Below are positions 41,970 through 50,316 of a DNA stretch of 64,000 bases, one piece after another. The notes under the pieces were generated by a model that did not search any database, was not told the DNA's origin, and saw only the letters and a program-made list of their open reading frames with translations. Location of the stretch: NCBI RefSeq assembly GCF_016894265.1, contig NZ_CP069791.1, forward strand, positions 1,054,001 through 1,118,000, written 5' to 3'. The number at the start of each line of letters is the position of its first letter. Position 1 is the stretch's first letter. Both the position numbers and the translations under genes were made by a program. The stretch comes from Corynebacterium tuberculostearicum (GTDB taxonomy: Bacteria > Actinomycetota > Actinomycetes > Mycobacteriales > Mycobacteriaceae).

Positions 41970-44102
41970 CTAGCTCTTGCGGCTGGTGGATTCCAAACGC
42001 TGGAAGAATTCCAGCCCAGGAAGATCCTCGATAAGTAGGGCATTACCGGCCGTATCGCACAGCGGCACGCACCAATTGGGATAAAGCTCGTGGGTAGTGC
42101 CCGGCTGATTTTGCGCGCGTACATCACCCACCATGTCCACCAAGCTGGTGCACACAAGCGCCGAAGGCGTGCCAGCGATATACCGGTGCAGGGCCACGCT
42201 GAGATCCTCCTCCGCGCCGCGGGAGGCGCGCCCATCCGGATCCACGCGGTAATCGCGCTGCGGCAATAAGCCGCGGTCAGCTACCGCTCCCAGCACGCGG
42301 GCCTGCCACTCGATGTCATCGTGCTGCTCATCATCTACCGAGCGGTTCAGCACGCCCAAACGCGCGCGGAGTGAAATATGCTCGCCGCGCAGGTACGCCA
42401 AGGTCGGCGGCAGGTCGTGCGTATTAACCGAGGACAGCGCCAGCTTGCGGTACTTTTCCTGTGGCAGCGGGGAGTAGTTATCATCATCTCGTTCAAACCA
42501 TACGATGGATGTTCCCAATACCGCCTTGTGGGCGAGGACATCTTGTACCCATGGCTCCAGGGTGCCGAGGTCCTCACCAATGACCACCGCGCCGGCGCGC
42601 TCTGCTTCTAGCGCCAAGATACCCACCATGGCCTCAAAGTCATAAGAGACATAAGTGCCCGTCAGCGGGCTGGCCATGCGGGGGATCCAGTACAGACGGA
42701 ATAGGCCCAAAATGTGGTCCACGCGCACGCCACCGGCATGGCGCAACACGGTGGAGAGCATCTCGCGCCACGGGGCATAGCCGGCAGCGGCCAAGCGCTG
42801 TGGGTGCCACGGCGGTTGCGACCAATCCTGGCCTTGCTGGTTATAGTCATCCGGCGGTGCACCTACCGAACATTGCGGCGCCAAGTATTCGGTGAGGTTG
42901 ACCGCATCGGCGCCACCCGGGTGCACACCCACGGCCAGGTCGGTGACTAGGCCGAGGCGCATGCCGGCATCGAGCGCGCGCTGCTGGGCGGCGGCCAGCT
43001 GCTCATCGCACAGGAATTGCAGCCAAGAATAAAAGCGGGTGAGCTTGTCCATATCCAGGTCCTCGGCATGGCGCTGGCCCGATTGCGCCGCGGCATCCTG
43101 CTGCGCGCACCACGCCGCGAAATCACGCAGTCCACGGCCCTCCTCGCGGGCGTAGCGCACGAAGGCCTCCTCACGCTCCGGGGTGGGCTGGTAATTAAAG
43201 AGCTCGCGCAGCACCTGTAGTTTGGCCTCAAAAATGGTGTCGCGCTCAATTTCCTCGGCGCTGCGGTTGCGCTGGCGAAACTCCTCCGCCAGCTCGCGCA
43301 CATCATCCTGTAAGTCCTCTGGCAAGAGCTTGAGCTCCGGGATGGATTCGATGTGCAGGTAGAGCGGGTTGATAAAGCGCCGCGTGGTAGGCAGGTAAGG
43401 CGAATTTTCCACCGGCGGCAGCGGCTCGGCCGCATGCAGCGGGTTGACCAGCAAGAAATCTGCGTGCGGGGCGAGTGTTTCTGCCAGCTGGCCTAAGTCC
43501 TGGAAATCACCAATGCCCCACGAGAAATCCGAGCGCACCGAATAGAGCTGCGCCATCACGCCGCTAATCGGGCGCTCCACAAATTGATCGGCCGTAGAAA
43601 GGCGCGCCGGGGTAATGATGAGCGGGCTGGCATGCTTGCCGATGCCCCCGGACTCCAGCACCAATTCGTGGTAACCCATGGGCAGGTCCCCGGGAATGTG
43701 GAAGCTCGCCTCGCCCCAAAGCGTGCCATCGACGTTGGCGTCCGGGGCATCATTGGGATCCTGGTAGACCTCGCGGATGCCGCCGCCTTCTAGCTCGATG
43801 TGTAGGTCGGTCGCAGCGCCAGCGTGGACGTGGACTACAAACCCGCGCTCTAGGCCCTGCGGTGCGACGACGCAGTGGGGGAGGGGCTGGGAGGAGCGGT
43901 CCAAGTAGTCGTCGTAAAGCAGCTGCGTTAATGCTGCATCGTCTGGGTCGTCATCGATATTGATGCTCAAGGCGCGCAGGGTATAGATGATGGTGTCTTC
44001 AGCGACGTGGACGGGGAAACCAGACTGGGAGGTATAGCTGGTGGCCACACCGTGGCGCTGGGCGAGTTCTTCAAGCAAGGCGCGGGTAGTCACAGGCCAC
44101 AT
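41970..44102 (-). CDS. malQ: 4-alpha-glucanotransferase (amylomaltase)
   Basis: Glycoside hydrolase family 77 enzyme that disproportionates maltodextrins during maltose and glycogen use. The product is 710 residues, about the size of C. glutamicum MalQ, with an N-terminal extension of ~150 residues before the barrel. Catalytic-region motifs are GGVRVDHILGLFRLYWIP (nucleophile D), VVIGEDLGTLEPWV (acid/base E) and VNTHDLPPTLAYLRG (D). The ATG at 44102 is used; GTG at 44093 is an alternative. It is divergent from the acyl-CoA ligase gene. Confidence 0.93.
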   Translation of the reverse strand: MWPVTTRALLEELAQRHGVATSYTSQSGFPVHVAEDTIIYTLRALSINIDDDPDDAALTQLLYDDYLDRSSQPLPHCVVAPQGLERGFVVHVHAGAATDLHIELEGGGIREVYQDPNDAPDANVDGTLWGEASFHIPGDLPMGYHELVLESGGIGKHASPLIITPARLSTADQFVERPISGVMAQLYSVRSDFSWGIGDFQDLGQLAETLAPHADFLLVNPLHAAEPLPPVENSPYLPTTRRFINPLYLHIESIPELKLLPEDLQDDVRELAEEFRQRNRSAEEIERDTIFEAKLQVLRELFNYQPTPEREEAFVRYAREEGRGLRDFAAWCAQQDAAAQSGQRHAEDLDMDKLTRFYSWLQFLCDEQLAAAQQRALDAGMRLGLVTDLAVGVHPGGADAVNLTEYLAPQCSVGAPPDDYNQQGQDWSQPPWHPQRLAAAGYAPWREMLSTVLRHAGGVRVDHILGLFRLYWIPRMASPLTGTYVSYDFEAMVGILALEAERAGAVVIGEDLGTLEPWVQDVLAHKAVLGTSIVWFERDDDNYSPLPQEKYRKLALSSVNTHDLPPTLAYLRGEHISLRARLGVLNRSVDDEQHDDIEWQARVLGAVADRGLLPQRDYRVDPDGRASRGAEEDLSVALHRYIAGTPSALVCTSLVDMVGDVRAQNQPGTTHELYPNWCVPLCDTAGNALLIEDLPGLEFFQRLESTSRKS

Positions 44103-44187
44103 TGTGCCACGGGTGCAACGCGCCTGCTGGGGAACAGATTGGTACAGTAGGCGGAGATTAATAATTAGCTGTTCGAAAGGACACCGC

Positions 44188-46020
44188 GTGACCCTGCAAG
44201 AAGTCCACACCCCAGCCCAATTTACTATCGAGCCGGGCGAAACCTGCTTGACCGCCCTGATGGACACCGCCAAGAAGCGCCCACATGGCGTGATGTTTAC
44301 TCGCCCTGCCAACTACGAATGGGTCAACGTCACCGGCAAAGAATTTATCGATGAGGTTTTTGAGGTAGCCCAAGGACTCATCGCCTTGGGTGTGGAGCAG
44401 GGAGACCGCGTCGCGCTGATTTCCGCCACCCGCTATGAGTGGTCCCTGCTGGACTTTGCCATCTGGGCCGCCGGTGCGGCCTCCGTGCCGGTCTATCCTT
44501 CCTCTTCTGCCTCCCAGGTGCGCTGGATTATTGAGGACTCAGGCGCCGTGCTCGCCATCACGGAAACCCGCGAGCATTCCGAGCTGGTTGAAAACCTGGT
44601 CTTGCAAGAAGACGGCGAGCCCAACCTCAAGGGCTCCCCCTCCCAGCTGCGCCGCGTGCTGGAAATTAACTCCTCTGCCATCGATACCTTGAAGTTCGAG
44701 GGCCGCGGCGTGGCCACCGAGGAGGTCTACGCCCGCATCAAGGCCACCTCCACCGATGACCTGGCCTCCCTGGTGTATACCTCGGGCACCACTGGTCGCC
44801 CTAAGGGCTGTATCTTGACCCATCGGAATTGGCTGGCCCAGACCCGCGGTCTGTGCACCAACCCGATTGGCATCTTCGCCGTGCCGGGCAGCCATACCTT
44901 GACCTTCCTGCCGCTGGCACACGTCTTTGCCCGTGCGGTATCCATTGCGGTGGCCATGCGCGGTGCCTCCCAGAACCACTGGTCCGATTTTTCCACCATT
45001 TCTATCGAGTTTGCCCGCTCCCGCCCGAACGTCATTTTGGGTGTGCCACGTGTCTTTGAAAAGGTGCGCAACTCCGCTGCCGCTAAGGTGGCCGATTCCG
45101 GCATCAAGACCTTGCTTTTTGAGCAATCCGAGAAGGTAGCCATCGAGTACTCCAAGGCTTTGGATAAGCCGGAGGGCCCGGACCGCCTGCTGAAAGCCAA
45201 GCACAAGGTCTTTGACAAGCTGGTGTACTCCACCATCCGCAAGGGCGTGGGTGGCAACGTGAACTATTGCATTACCGGTGGCTCGGCCATGGGCCATGAC
45301 TTGCTGCACTGGTACCGCGGTATCGGCATCCCGGTCTATGAGGGCTATGGCTTGACCGAGGTCGCCGCCGCGGCCGCGGTGGACTTTGTGGATCACTCTA
45401 TCGGCACCGTTGGCCCGCCGATGGGTGGCGTGACCTTCCGCATCAATGAGGAAGGTGAAATCTGCATCAAGGGCGATATCGTCTTCCACGGTTACTGGAA
45501 TAATCCGGAAGCCACGGCCGAGGCCCTCGAGGATGGCTGGTACAACACCGGCGACCTAGGTGAAATTGATGAGGACGGCAAGCTTGTTATCACCGGCCGC
45601 AAGAAGGATCTCATTGTCACGGCCGGCGGCAAGAATGTCTCGCCTGGCCCGATGGAGGATATCCTGCGCGGACACCCGCTTATCTCCCAGGCCATGGTGG
45701 TAGGCGATGGCAAGCCCTTCGTCGGCGTGCTGCTGACCCTGGAGCCGGACATTTTGAAGCGCTGGAAGCTGGACCACAACATTCCGGAAAATCGCTCCAT
45801 GCGCGAGCTGGCCACCGACCCGACCCTGCGCGCGGAGCTGCAGGATGCCATCAACCAGGTCAACGCCACCGTCTCCCACGCGGAGGGGATTAAGAAGTTC
45901 TACATCCTCGAATCTGACCTTACCGAGGAAGAAAATGAGCTGACCCCCACCATGAAGGTCAAGCGCAACGTGGTTTCGCAGCGCTACGCCGCAGCCATCG
46001 AGCACCTGTACAAGCGCTAG
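44188..46020 (+). CDS. Long-chain fatty-acid-CoA ligase (FadD15-like)
   Basis: 610-residue AMP-forming acyl-CoA synthetase that activates long-chain fatty acids. The P-loop-like AMP motif is YTSGTTGRPKGC. The A5-type motif is YEGYGLTEVAAAAA, and the A8 hinge region is YNTGDLGEIDEDGKLVITGRKKDLIVTAGGKNVSP. The C-terminal catalytic lysine is in ELTPTMKVKRNVV. The GTG at 44188 has GAAAGGA 7 nt upstream. It ends with a strong terminator. Corynebacteria need such enzymes for membrane and mycolate lipid use; the chain-length preference is not predictable. Confidence 0.92.
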   Translation: MTLQEVHTPAQFTIEPGETCLTALMDTAKKRPHGVMFTRPANYEWVNVTGKEFIDEVFEVAQGLIALGVEQGDRVALISATRYEWSLLDFAIWAAGAASVPVYPSSSASQVRWIIEDSGAVLAITETREHSELVENLVLQEDGEPNLKGSPSQLRRVLEINSSAIDTLKFEGRGVATEEVYARIKATSTDDLASLVYTSGTTGRPKGCILTHRNWLAQTRGLCTNPIGIFAVPGSHTLTFLPLAHVFARAVSIAVAMRGASQNHWSDFSTISIEFARSRPNVILGVPRVFEKVRNSAAAKVADSGIKTLLFEQSEKVAIEYSKALDKPEGPDRLLKAKHKVFDKLVYSTIRKGVGGNVNYCITGGSAMGHDLLHWYRGIGIPVYEGYGLTEVAAAAAVDFVDHSIGTVGPPMGGVTFRINEEGEICIKGDIVFHGYWNNPEATAEALEDGWYNTGDLGEIDEDGKLVITGRKKDLIVTAGGKNVSPGPMEDILRGHPLISQAMVVGDGKPFVGVLLTLEPDILKRWKLDHNIPENRSMRELATDPTLRAELQDAINQVNATVSHAEGIKKFYILESDLTEEENELTPTMKVKRNVVSQRYAAAIEHLYKR

Positions 46021-46034
46021 GCTGCGCGGTGGGT

Positions 46035-46069
46035 ACACCCGAGGGAATTCCCTCGGGTGTTTCTTTTTG
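46035..46069 (+). terminator. Rho-independent terminator of the acyl-CoA ligase gene
   Basis: ACACCCGAGGG and CCCTCGGGTGT form a perfect 11-bp stem with an AATT loop, followed by TTCTTTTT. It starts 15 nt after the stop. Confidence 0.92.
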
Positions 46070-46272
46070 CCCTGCTTGCCGACGCCCCCTTCTGCAGCTC
46101 ACCTCACCATCCTCACCCCAGTGCGGGCGAACCTGCCATAAACCTGTGAATGGCTTCGGAGTGTCGCGCGCTCGCGGCGGCGGATCTCGCATAAAGTCGT
46201 GAGGCGTTACAGCAAACCTCAACCTCTACTAGAGGTTAGAAATGGGACCGTGGAAGGAGTGGCTCGAAGCCA

Positions 46273-46953
46273 ATGCACAAAATCGCCGCCGAGCTGCGCC
46301 ACCGCGAGCTTACGCAAGAGATTTACAATATCGGCGACGAAGTCGCAGAATATCTCGAGCACCTCATTGAAGCCATCGAGGATTGGGACGAAGAGCTGTG
46401 CATGGATTGCCTAGCTGAGCTGGGCGATATCGTCGAAGACGCCCGCGTTGACTCCGGCCGTTGTGTAGGCGAGCTAATGGGCCTGCGCCAAGCCCTGGTC
46501 TCTGGTGTACGCTCCGGCACCATTTCCGCCGCTTCTTCCGGCGTGAATGACGTGGAAGAGCCGGAACAACTTACCCCGCGCTTATTGGATGAGCGATTCC
46601 CCATCTCCAAGCCCATCGTGGTGCACGAGCTGGCCGAGTCCCTGCGCTCTCGCACCCAGGCCGTGGCGGATTACCTCCGCGAGGTAGTCGAGCACGTGCT
46701 CGCGCAAACCGACGCCGTGGCCCGCAACCTCGATATGGTCTCCCTGCCGCACCTGTACAAGCGCACCGGCGAGTCCGCCCTAGTTGCGGTCCAAGCGTGG
46801 AAGCATACTGTGCTCGATACGCACCCAGCCTATGTGCGCACGATGCGCGGGCATAACCCGCCACAGTTCCTAGAGGAACGCGCTCGCATTGCCGCGGTGG
46901 TAGAAAAGGTCCGAGCCAAGCGCGAGGCTGCCCGCCGGGCTACAACTGCATAA
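46273..46953 (+). CDS. Conserved hypothetical helical protein
   Basis: 226-residue cytoplasmic protein, predicted almost entirely alpha-helical and acidic in the first 60 residues (EVAEYLEHLIEAIEDWDEELCMDCLAELGDIVEDA). The middle contains LAESLRSRTQAVADYLREVVEHVLAQTDAVARNLDMVSLPHLYKR and the C-terminus is basic (KVRAKREAARRATTA). No enzyme motif is seen. It sits alone between two terminators. A gene in this position next to fadD occurs in other corynebacteria, but its role is unknown. Confidence 0.75.
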   Translation: MHKIAAELRHRELTQEIYNIGDEVAEYLEHLIEAIEDWDEELCMDCLAELGDIVEDARVDSGRCVGELMGLRQALVSGVRSGTISAASSGVNDVEEPEQLTPRLLDERFPISKPIVVHELAESLRSRTQAVADYLREVVEHVLAQTDAVARNLDMVSLPHLYKRTGESALVAVQAWKHTVLDTHPAYVRTMRGHNPPQFLEERARIAAVVEKVRAKREAARRATTA

Positions 46954-46991
46954 ACCACATAGACTTCCTTGTTTCACGCAAGGGGATGTTC

Positions 46992-47033
46992 ACGGCCACC
47001 GAGATTCCCTCTCTCGGTGGCCGTTGAAGTTTT
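46992..47033 (+). terminator. Rho-independent terminator after the hypothetical gene
   Basis: ACGGCCACCGAGA pairs with TCTCGGTGGCCGT (13 bp, perfect) around a 7-nt loop, followed by TGAAGTTTTCT. Confidence 0.85.
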
Positions 47034-47298
47034 CTGCGCTAGGGTGCCCCAATTCGGGGAAGTATTTAGGGAAAATTTAGGTTAACGGCCGTTCCATATA
47101 ACTTTTGTTATTCCTGTTCAGCGGCTTGGGTGCTGTATCCAGCGGTATTGTTGCTGGATCAACCTTAAAAATCTAAGTAGAAAATATTCTCAACGCACTG
47201 TAGGGCATTCCCCGTCCATGCGAACGACGCGACCTAGCACCATCCACACGCGGCGCGCGCAATTTCATTCCTTAACCACACCTACAGGGAGTTAATCT
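47034..47298 (+). other. Upstream region of the collagen-like gene
   Basis: A 265-bp gene-free stretch, AT-richer than its surroundings between 47060 and 47200. It contains promoter-like sequence and a strong ribosome site, AGGGAG at 47285-47290, 8 nt before the ATG. A half-site resembling the iron-repressor DtxR motif (TTAGGTTAA, about 47077) lacks its partner half. No RNA gene was recognised. Confidence 0.35.
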
Positions 47299-47760
47299 AT
47301 GGGCGCACGCCGAACTTCTTGCCTCATTGCCAGCGCAGTGGCCGTAGCCACCTTCTCTTCTATTACCGCCGTTCCTAGCGCCGTCGCCGCCGACGACACC
47401 ACCTTCGTTGAGGAAAGGACCACCGACGATACCGTTAGCCTCAACGTCATCGAACTCGATGAGGACGGCAACCTGCTGGAGGAAAACAACGCCGGCGATA
47501 AGGCGATGGAAGAACTCGACGCGGAAGAAGACGCCGCCGAGTCCATCACTCCGTACGCCGTAGACGGCGCGGAGGAGACCGCCGAGGCTCCGGCTTCTGA
47601 GGATGCTACCTCTGCAGAGACCACCCCATCCGAGTCCGCAGAAGAGACTTCTACTGAGGAGATTTCTGCAGAAGAAGCGGCCACTGAAGAGCCGACCTCT
47701 GAGGAATCCACTGAGCCTTCCACTACCGAAGCTGCGGTTGTTCCAGGCCAGGACGGGTAG
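47299..47760 (+). CDS. Secreted acidic protein, truncated by amber codon inside collagen-like repeat
   Basis: 153 residues as read. A signal peptide (MGARRTSCLIASAVAVATFSSITAVPSAVA, likely cleaved after AVA) is followed by a low-complexity Glu/Thr/Ser-rich stalk (roughly residues 70-148) and V-P-G-Q-D-G. The frame stops at TAG (47758-47760). Directly after it the same frame goes on with nine more perfect Gly-X-Y triplets and a membrane helix (see 47761-47991). CAG to TAG would explain the stop, since neighbouring triplets are G-Q-D. As encoded, the product would be released rather than anchored. Confidence 0.65.
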   Translation: MGARRTSCLIASAVAVATFSSITAVPSAVAADDTTFVEERTTDDTVSLNVIELDEDGNLLEENNAGDKAMEELDAEEDAAESITPYAVDGAEETAEAPASEDATSAETTPSESAEETSTEEISAEEAATEEPTSEESTEPSTTEAAVVPGQDG

Positions 47761-47991
47761 GACGGCCAGGACGGCGTAGATGGTAAGGATGGCGAGAACG
47801 GCTGCGATGGTATCAACGGTAAGGACGGCAAGGAGGGCAAGGACGCAGACATGTCTTCCGTCGCAGGGTTCTCCTTCTTGGCTGCACTCGTAGGCGGCGG
47901 CACAGTGCTGGGCATCTTGTCCACCACTGACTACTTCTACACCCACGGCATGCTGCCGAAGAACAGCGTTCCATGGCGCATCAACCAGTAA
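47761..47991 (+). pseudogene. In-frame 3' part of the collagen-like gene beyond the amber codon
   Basis: 76 further codons in the same frame: D-G-Q-D-G-V-D-G-K-D-G-E-N-G-C-D and onward, giving triplets up to G-K-D. Then comes ADMSS, a hydrophobic segment (VAGFSFLAALVGGGTVLGIL) and a short tail ending VPWRINQ, followed by TAA. Coding quality stays high, with no second stop or frameshift. The intact gene would thus encode a 229-230 residue cell-surface protein with an acidic head, a short collagen-like stalk and a membrane anchor. A GCDG triplet may reflect a second C-to-T change. Readthrough, recent mutation or sequencing error are all possible. Confidence 0.6.
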
Positions 47992-48053
47992 GACTTTCCT
48001 TTTTGCAGGCGAAGTTTCGGTGGATTCGCTTGCGAGGCATTCGCCATCGCCCT

Positions 48054-48115
48054 CCCTTCGCGCTCACCGGCGCAGCGGATTCCGCGGCGAAAGCGCCGCT
48101 GGTGAGCGCGAAGGG
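48054..48115. repeat. 15-bp perfect inverted repeat with 32-bp spacer
   Basis: CCCTTCGCGCTCACC (48054-48068) and GGTGAGCGCGAAGGG (48101-48115) are exact reverse complements; inner bases can extend the stem with bulges. It lies between the convergent collagen-like and DUF559-like genes and is not followed by a T-run. It may be a structured bidirectional terminator or a dispersed repeat. Confidence 0.6.
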
Positions 48116-48151
48116 CGGGGTAGAGGAAGGCGGGAGGCAAGAAGCGTGGAC

Positions 48152-49024
48152 TTAGGCAGAACGCGCGGCCTTTTGTCTGGCGGTGATGGTGGAAATGAGG
48201 TCGGTCAGGAAAAGAGTGGGGTGGTCGATGAGCTGCCGAGGGGTATAGCAGAGTACGGTGAAGCCGGCCTCGCGCAGACGTCGGTGGCGCTCACGCTGAT
48301 GGGCAAGCGCCTTCGCGGGGATGATGTCGATGAGGTAGGCGCTGTTGATGCATAGGGCGGTCGTGATGCCGGGCAACGCGGTGAACGGCGCCTCGAAGAA
48401 CATGGGCCAGGGGAAATCGGCCTCAATGAGGAGGGCGCGGGCGAAAGACTCGTAGGGAGAGCGGGAAAGAGGTGAGGCGTGGTGGATTACGGCACGGACG
48501 ATGCGGCTATTGCGCACCCGGCCCATGCGGGCAAACTCTTCCTTGAGGTCTTCCCGGCTGAGGCCGGAACGCAAAGCCGAGTCGGCGGCGATGAGGCCGT
48601 CGGTGAAGCCGTGGTAGCGGGCGACGTCGATAACCGCGCGGGCCTTGGAGACACACCGGGTGCCGTCCACAAGGACGGGCTCAGGAAGTAAAGCCTTGCG
48701 GTAGATGCGCTCGGGATGGCGGCGGTCCTTGTGCGGAAGCGTATTGGTGGGAAGGGCCATTTCAATCTTTTCCTCGGCTGTGGCGATGACCCACAGTCCG
48801 TGCACGCGGGCGGCGGACTTGGAGATGAGCACCGCGGTATAGGCGCTGCGGGCGGCGGCGATGGCGCGCAGGCGCAGCTGGGAGGGGAAGTCGAGGTAAT
48901 GGTAGTGATCGCGCCGGACTGCGATGCGCGGTGCGAGCTTGAGGTAGGTGCCGTTTTTCAGGTCGGTCCAGAAGGTGGGGTGGTTGGCGCGGATGGAGTC
49001 GATATTGGTCAGTGGTGGTGTCAT
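48152..49024 (-). CDS. DUF559/AbiEi-like protein, putative nuclease
   Basis: 290 residues. The N-terminal ~90 resemble the winged-helix/AbiEi-like region of a large actinobacterial family (LKNGTYLKLAPRIAVRRDHYHYLDFPSQLRLRAIAAARS, then TAVLISKSAARVHGLWV). The C-terminal ~110 align with the Vsr-like DUF559 domain (SPYESFARALLIEADFPWP...YLIDIIPAKALAHQRERHRRLREAGFTVLCYTPRQL). The catalytic part looks degenerate: the usual V-E-x-D-G/K signature is replaced by I-D-I-I-P-A-K. AGGAGG lies 3 nt before the ATG. Paired DnaA-box-like elements lie upstream. Nuclease activity is uncertain. Confidence 0.68.
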   Translation of the reverse strand: MTPPLTNIDSIRANHPTFWTDLKNGTYLKLAPRIAVRRDHYHYLDFPSQLRLRAIAAARSAYTAVLISKSAARVHGLWVIATAEEKIEMALPTNTLPHKDRRHPERIYRKALLPEPVLVDGTRCVSKARAVIDVARYHGFTDGLIAADSALRSGLSREDLKEEFARMGRVRNSRIVRAVIHHASPLSRSPYESFARALLIEADFPWPMFFEAPFTALPGITTALCINSAYLIDIIPAKALAHQRERHRRLREAGFTVLCYTPRQLIDHPTLFLTDLISTITARQKAARSA

Positions 49025-49077
49025 GCCTCCTAGGAAAGGGGACGCTGCCGGCCGGTGCGAGGAGGTGGCGGCCGGGC

Positions 49078-49155
49078 CTGTGGATAACAAGGTCGCAGGG
49101 AAAGGCGAGTGAGCGAAGTGGCGGCTGGGAAAGTTACGGTCACAGTTATCCACAG
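49078..49155. promoter_or_regulatory. Inverted pair of DnaA-box-like elements upstream of the DUF559-like gene
   Basis: CTGTGGATAACA (49078-49089) and AGTTATCCACAG (49144-49155) each contain a perfect TTATCCACA in opposite orientation, 54 bp apart. The proximal copy begins 53 nt upstream of the ATG at 49024 and points the same way relative to the gene as at comEA and the HNH gene. A weak -10-like TTTCCT lies 7 nt before the start codon. Confidence 0.55.
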
Positions 49156-49197
49156 TCGGGGACAACAGCCCTTGCGCGCGGGTGCGAAAACGGCAAA

Positions 49198-49235
49198 GCC
49201 CGCGCCGGCCACAATGAAGCGGCACGGGCGCGGGC
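49198..49235 (-). terminator. Rho-independent terminator of the CNNM/HlyC gene pair
   Basis: On the minus strand GCCCGCGCC pairs with GGCGCGGGC across a ~20-nt loop and is followed by a T-rich TTTGCCGTTTT. It lies 23 nt after the stop of the gene at 49258. Confidence 0.65.
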
Positions 49236-49257
49236 GAGGGCGAGGACGCGGCAGGAA

Positions 49258-50316
49258 CTAGACGGCCGGGGGAGGGGTGACCTTATCTAGCTGCTCGGTA
49301 ATCTGCGGCCACAGTTGGCCCATGATGTCGTCCCAGGTAAGGATCCACACGGCGTTGTCCTTATCGGCCTTGCCCACCATGACGAGCTGCTCGTTGCGAG
49401 CGCGCATGTGGTCCAAGGTCTTTTGCACGGTGGTGGAAGAAGACACGGACAGGGCAGGGCGGGAGAACTCGAGAACCGGGGTCTCTGGTTCTGCCAGCAA
49501 GGTATCGCGCACGTGGACCACGCGGGGGACGCGGGAGTCCTTAGGGAAGACCAGCACGCGCATGATGTTCTTGCGTACGACGAGGTCTTGGAGGTCGTCC
49601 ACGGTGGCGTCGGAAGGCAGGGGCACTACCTCCGAGCCGTGCTCGCGGGCCATGGCGCCCACAGTGGAGTTTTCCAACTCGATGACATCAGAAATCTGGT
49701 TGGCAGACTCATCGTCCAAAGCGCCGGTCTCGCGGGAGTGCTCGACCAAGGTGCGCAGGGTTTCGGCGTCGTAGCCGGCCGCACCGGCGCGGTCGACGGG
49801 CTCTTCGCCGGCCATGGAGACCATTTTGTTAGCCATGACGTTGATCCACTTCAGCAGCGGGCGGAAGATCCACACGAAGCCGCGCGCGGGGACCGCGATG
49901 AACTGCAGGGCGGTCTCCGGGTGGGTAATGGCCCACGACTTCGGCGCCATCTCACCGAGTACGAGGTGGAGGAAGGTGACGACGAAGAGGGCGAGGAGGA
50001 AGCTGACGACGTCGGCAATGCCCAGCGGCAGTCCCGCGGCTTCTAGTGGTGCCATGAGCAGGTGGTGCACCCAGGGCTTGGTTACAGCACCGAGCACAAA
50101 GGTGGCGGCGGTAATGCCCAGCTGCGCGCCGGCGAGCATGATGGTCAGCTCATTGAGCGAGCGCAATCCGGCGCGGGCGGTACGGGAGTTTTCCGCATCC
50201 TCTTCCAAGCGGTTGCGGCGAGCGCCCATCAAGGAGAACTCGATAATCACAAAGAAGCCGGAAGCGGCGATGATAAGGAGGGTAACGAGGAGGTTAAACC
50301 ACCACGATTCGGTCAT
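49258..50316 (-). CDS. CNNM/HlyC-CorC family membrane protein, short form
   Basis: 352 residues: an N-terminal DUF21/CNNM membrane domain (SGFFVIIEFSLMGARRNRLEEDAENSRTARAGLRSLNELTIMLAGAQLGITAATFVLGAVTKPWV, then LGEMAPKSWAITHPE). A Bateman module of two CBS domains follows. It lacks the C-terminal CorC/HlyC domain that its upstream partner has. Relatives export or sense Mg2+ and other divalent cations; the old name hemolysin is misleading. Its ATG overlaps the partner's stop by one base, so a heteromeric complex is plausible. Confidence 0.88.
   Translation of the reverse strand: MTESWWFNLLVTLLIIAASGFFVIIEFSLMGARRNRLEEDAENSRTARAGLRSLNELTIMLAGAQLGITAATFVLGAVTKPWVHHLLMAPLEAAGLPLGIADVVSFLLALFVVTFLHLVLGEMAPKSWAITHPETALQFIAVPARGFVWIFRPLLKWINVMANKMVSMAGEEPVDRAGAAGYDAETLRTLVEHSRETGALDDESANQISDVIELENSTVGAMAREHGSEVVPLPSDATVDDLQDLVVRKNIMRVLVFPKDSRVPRVVHVRDTLLAEPETPVLEFSRPALSVSSSTTVQKTLDHMRARNEQLVMVGKADKDNAVWILTWDDIMGQLWPQITEQLDKVTPPPAV

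Noticed and set aside
47076-47094. DtxR-like half-site upstream of the collagen-like gene
   Set aside because: TTAGGTTAA matches one arm of the iron-box but the second arm is absent.
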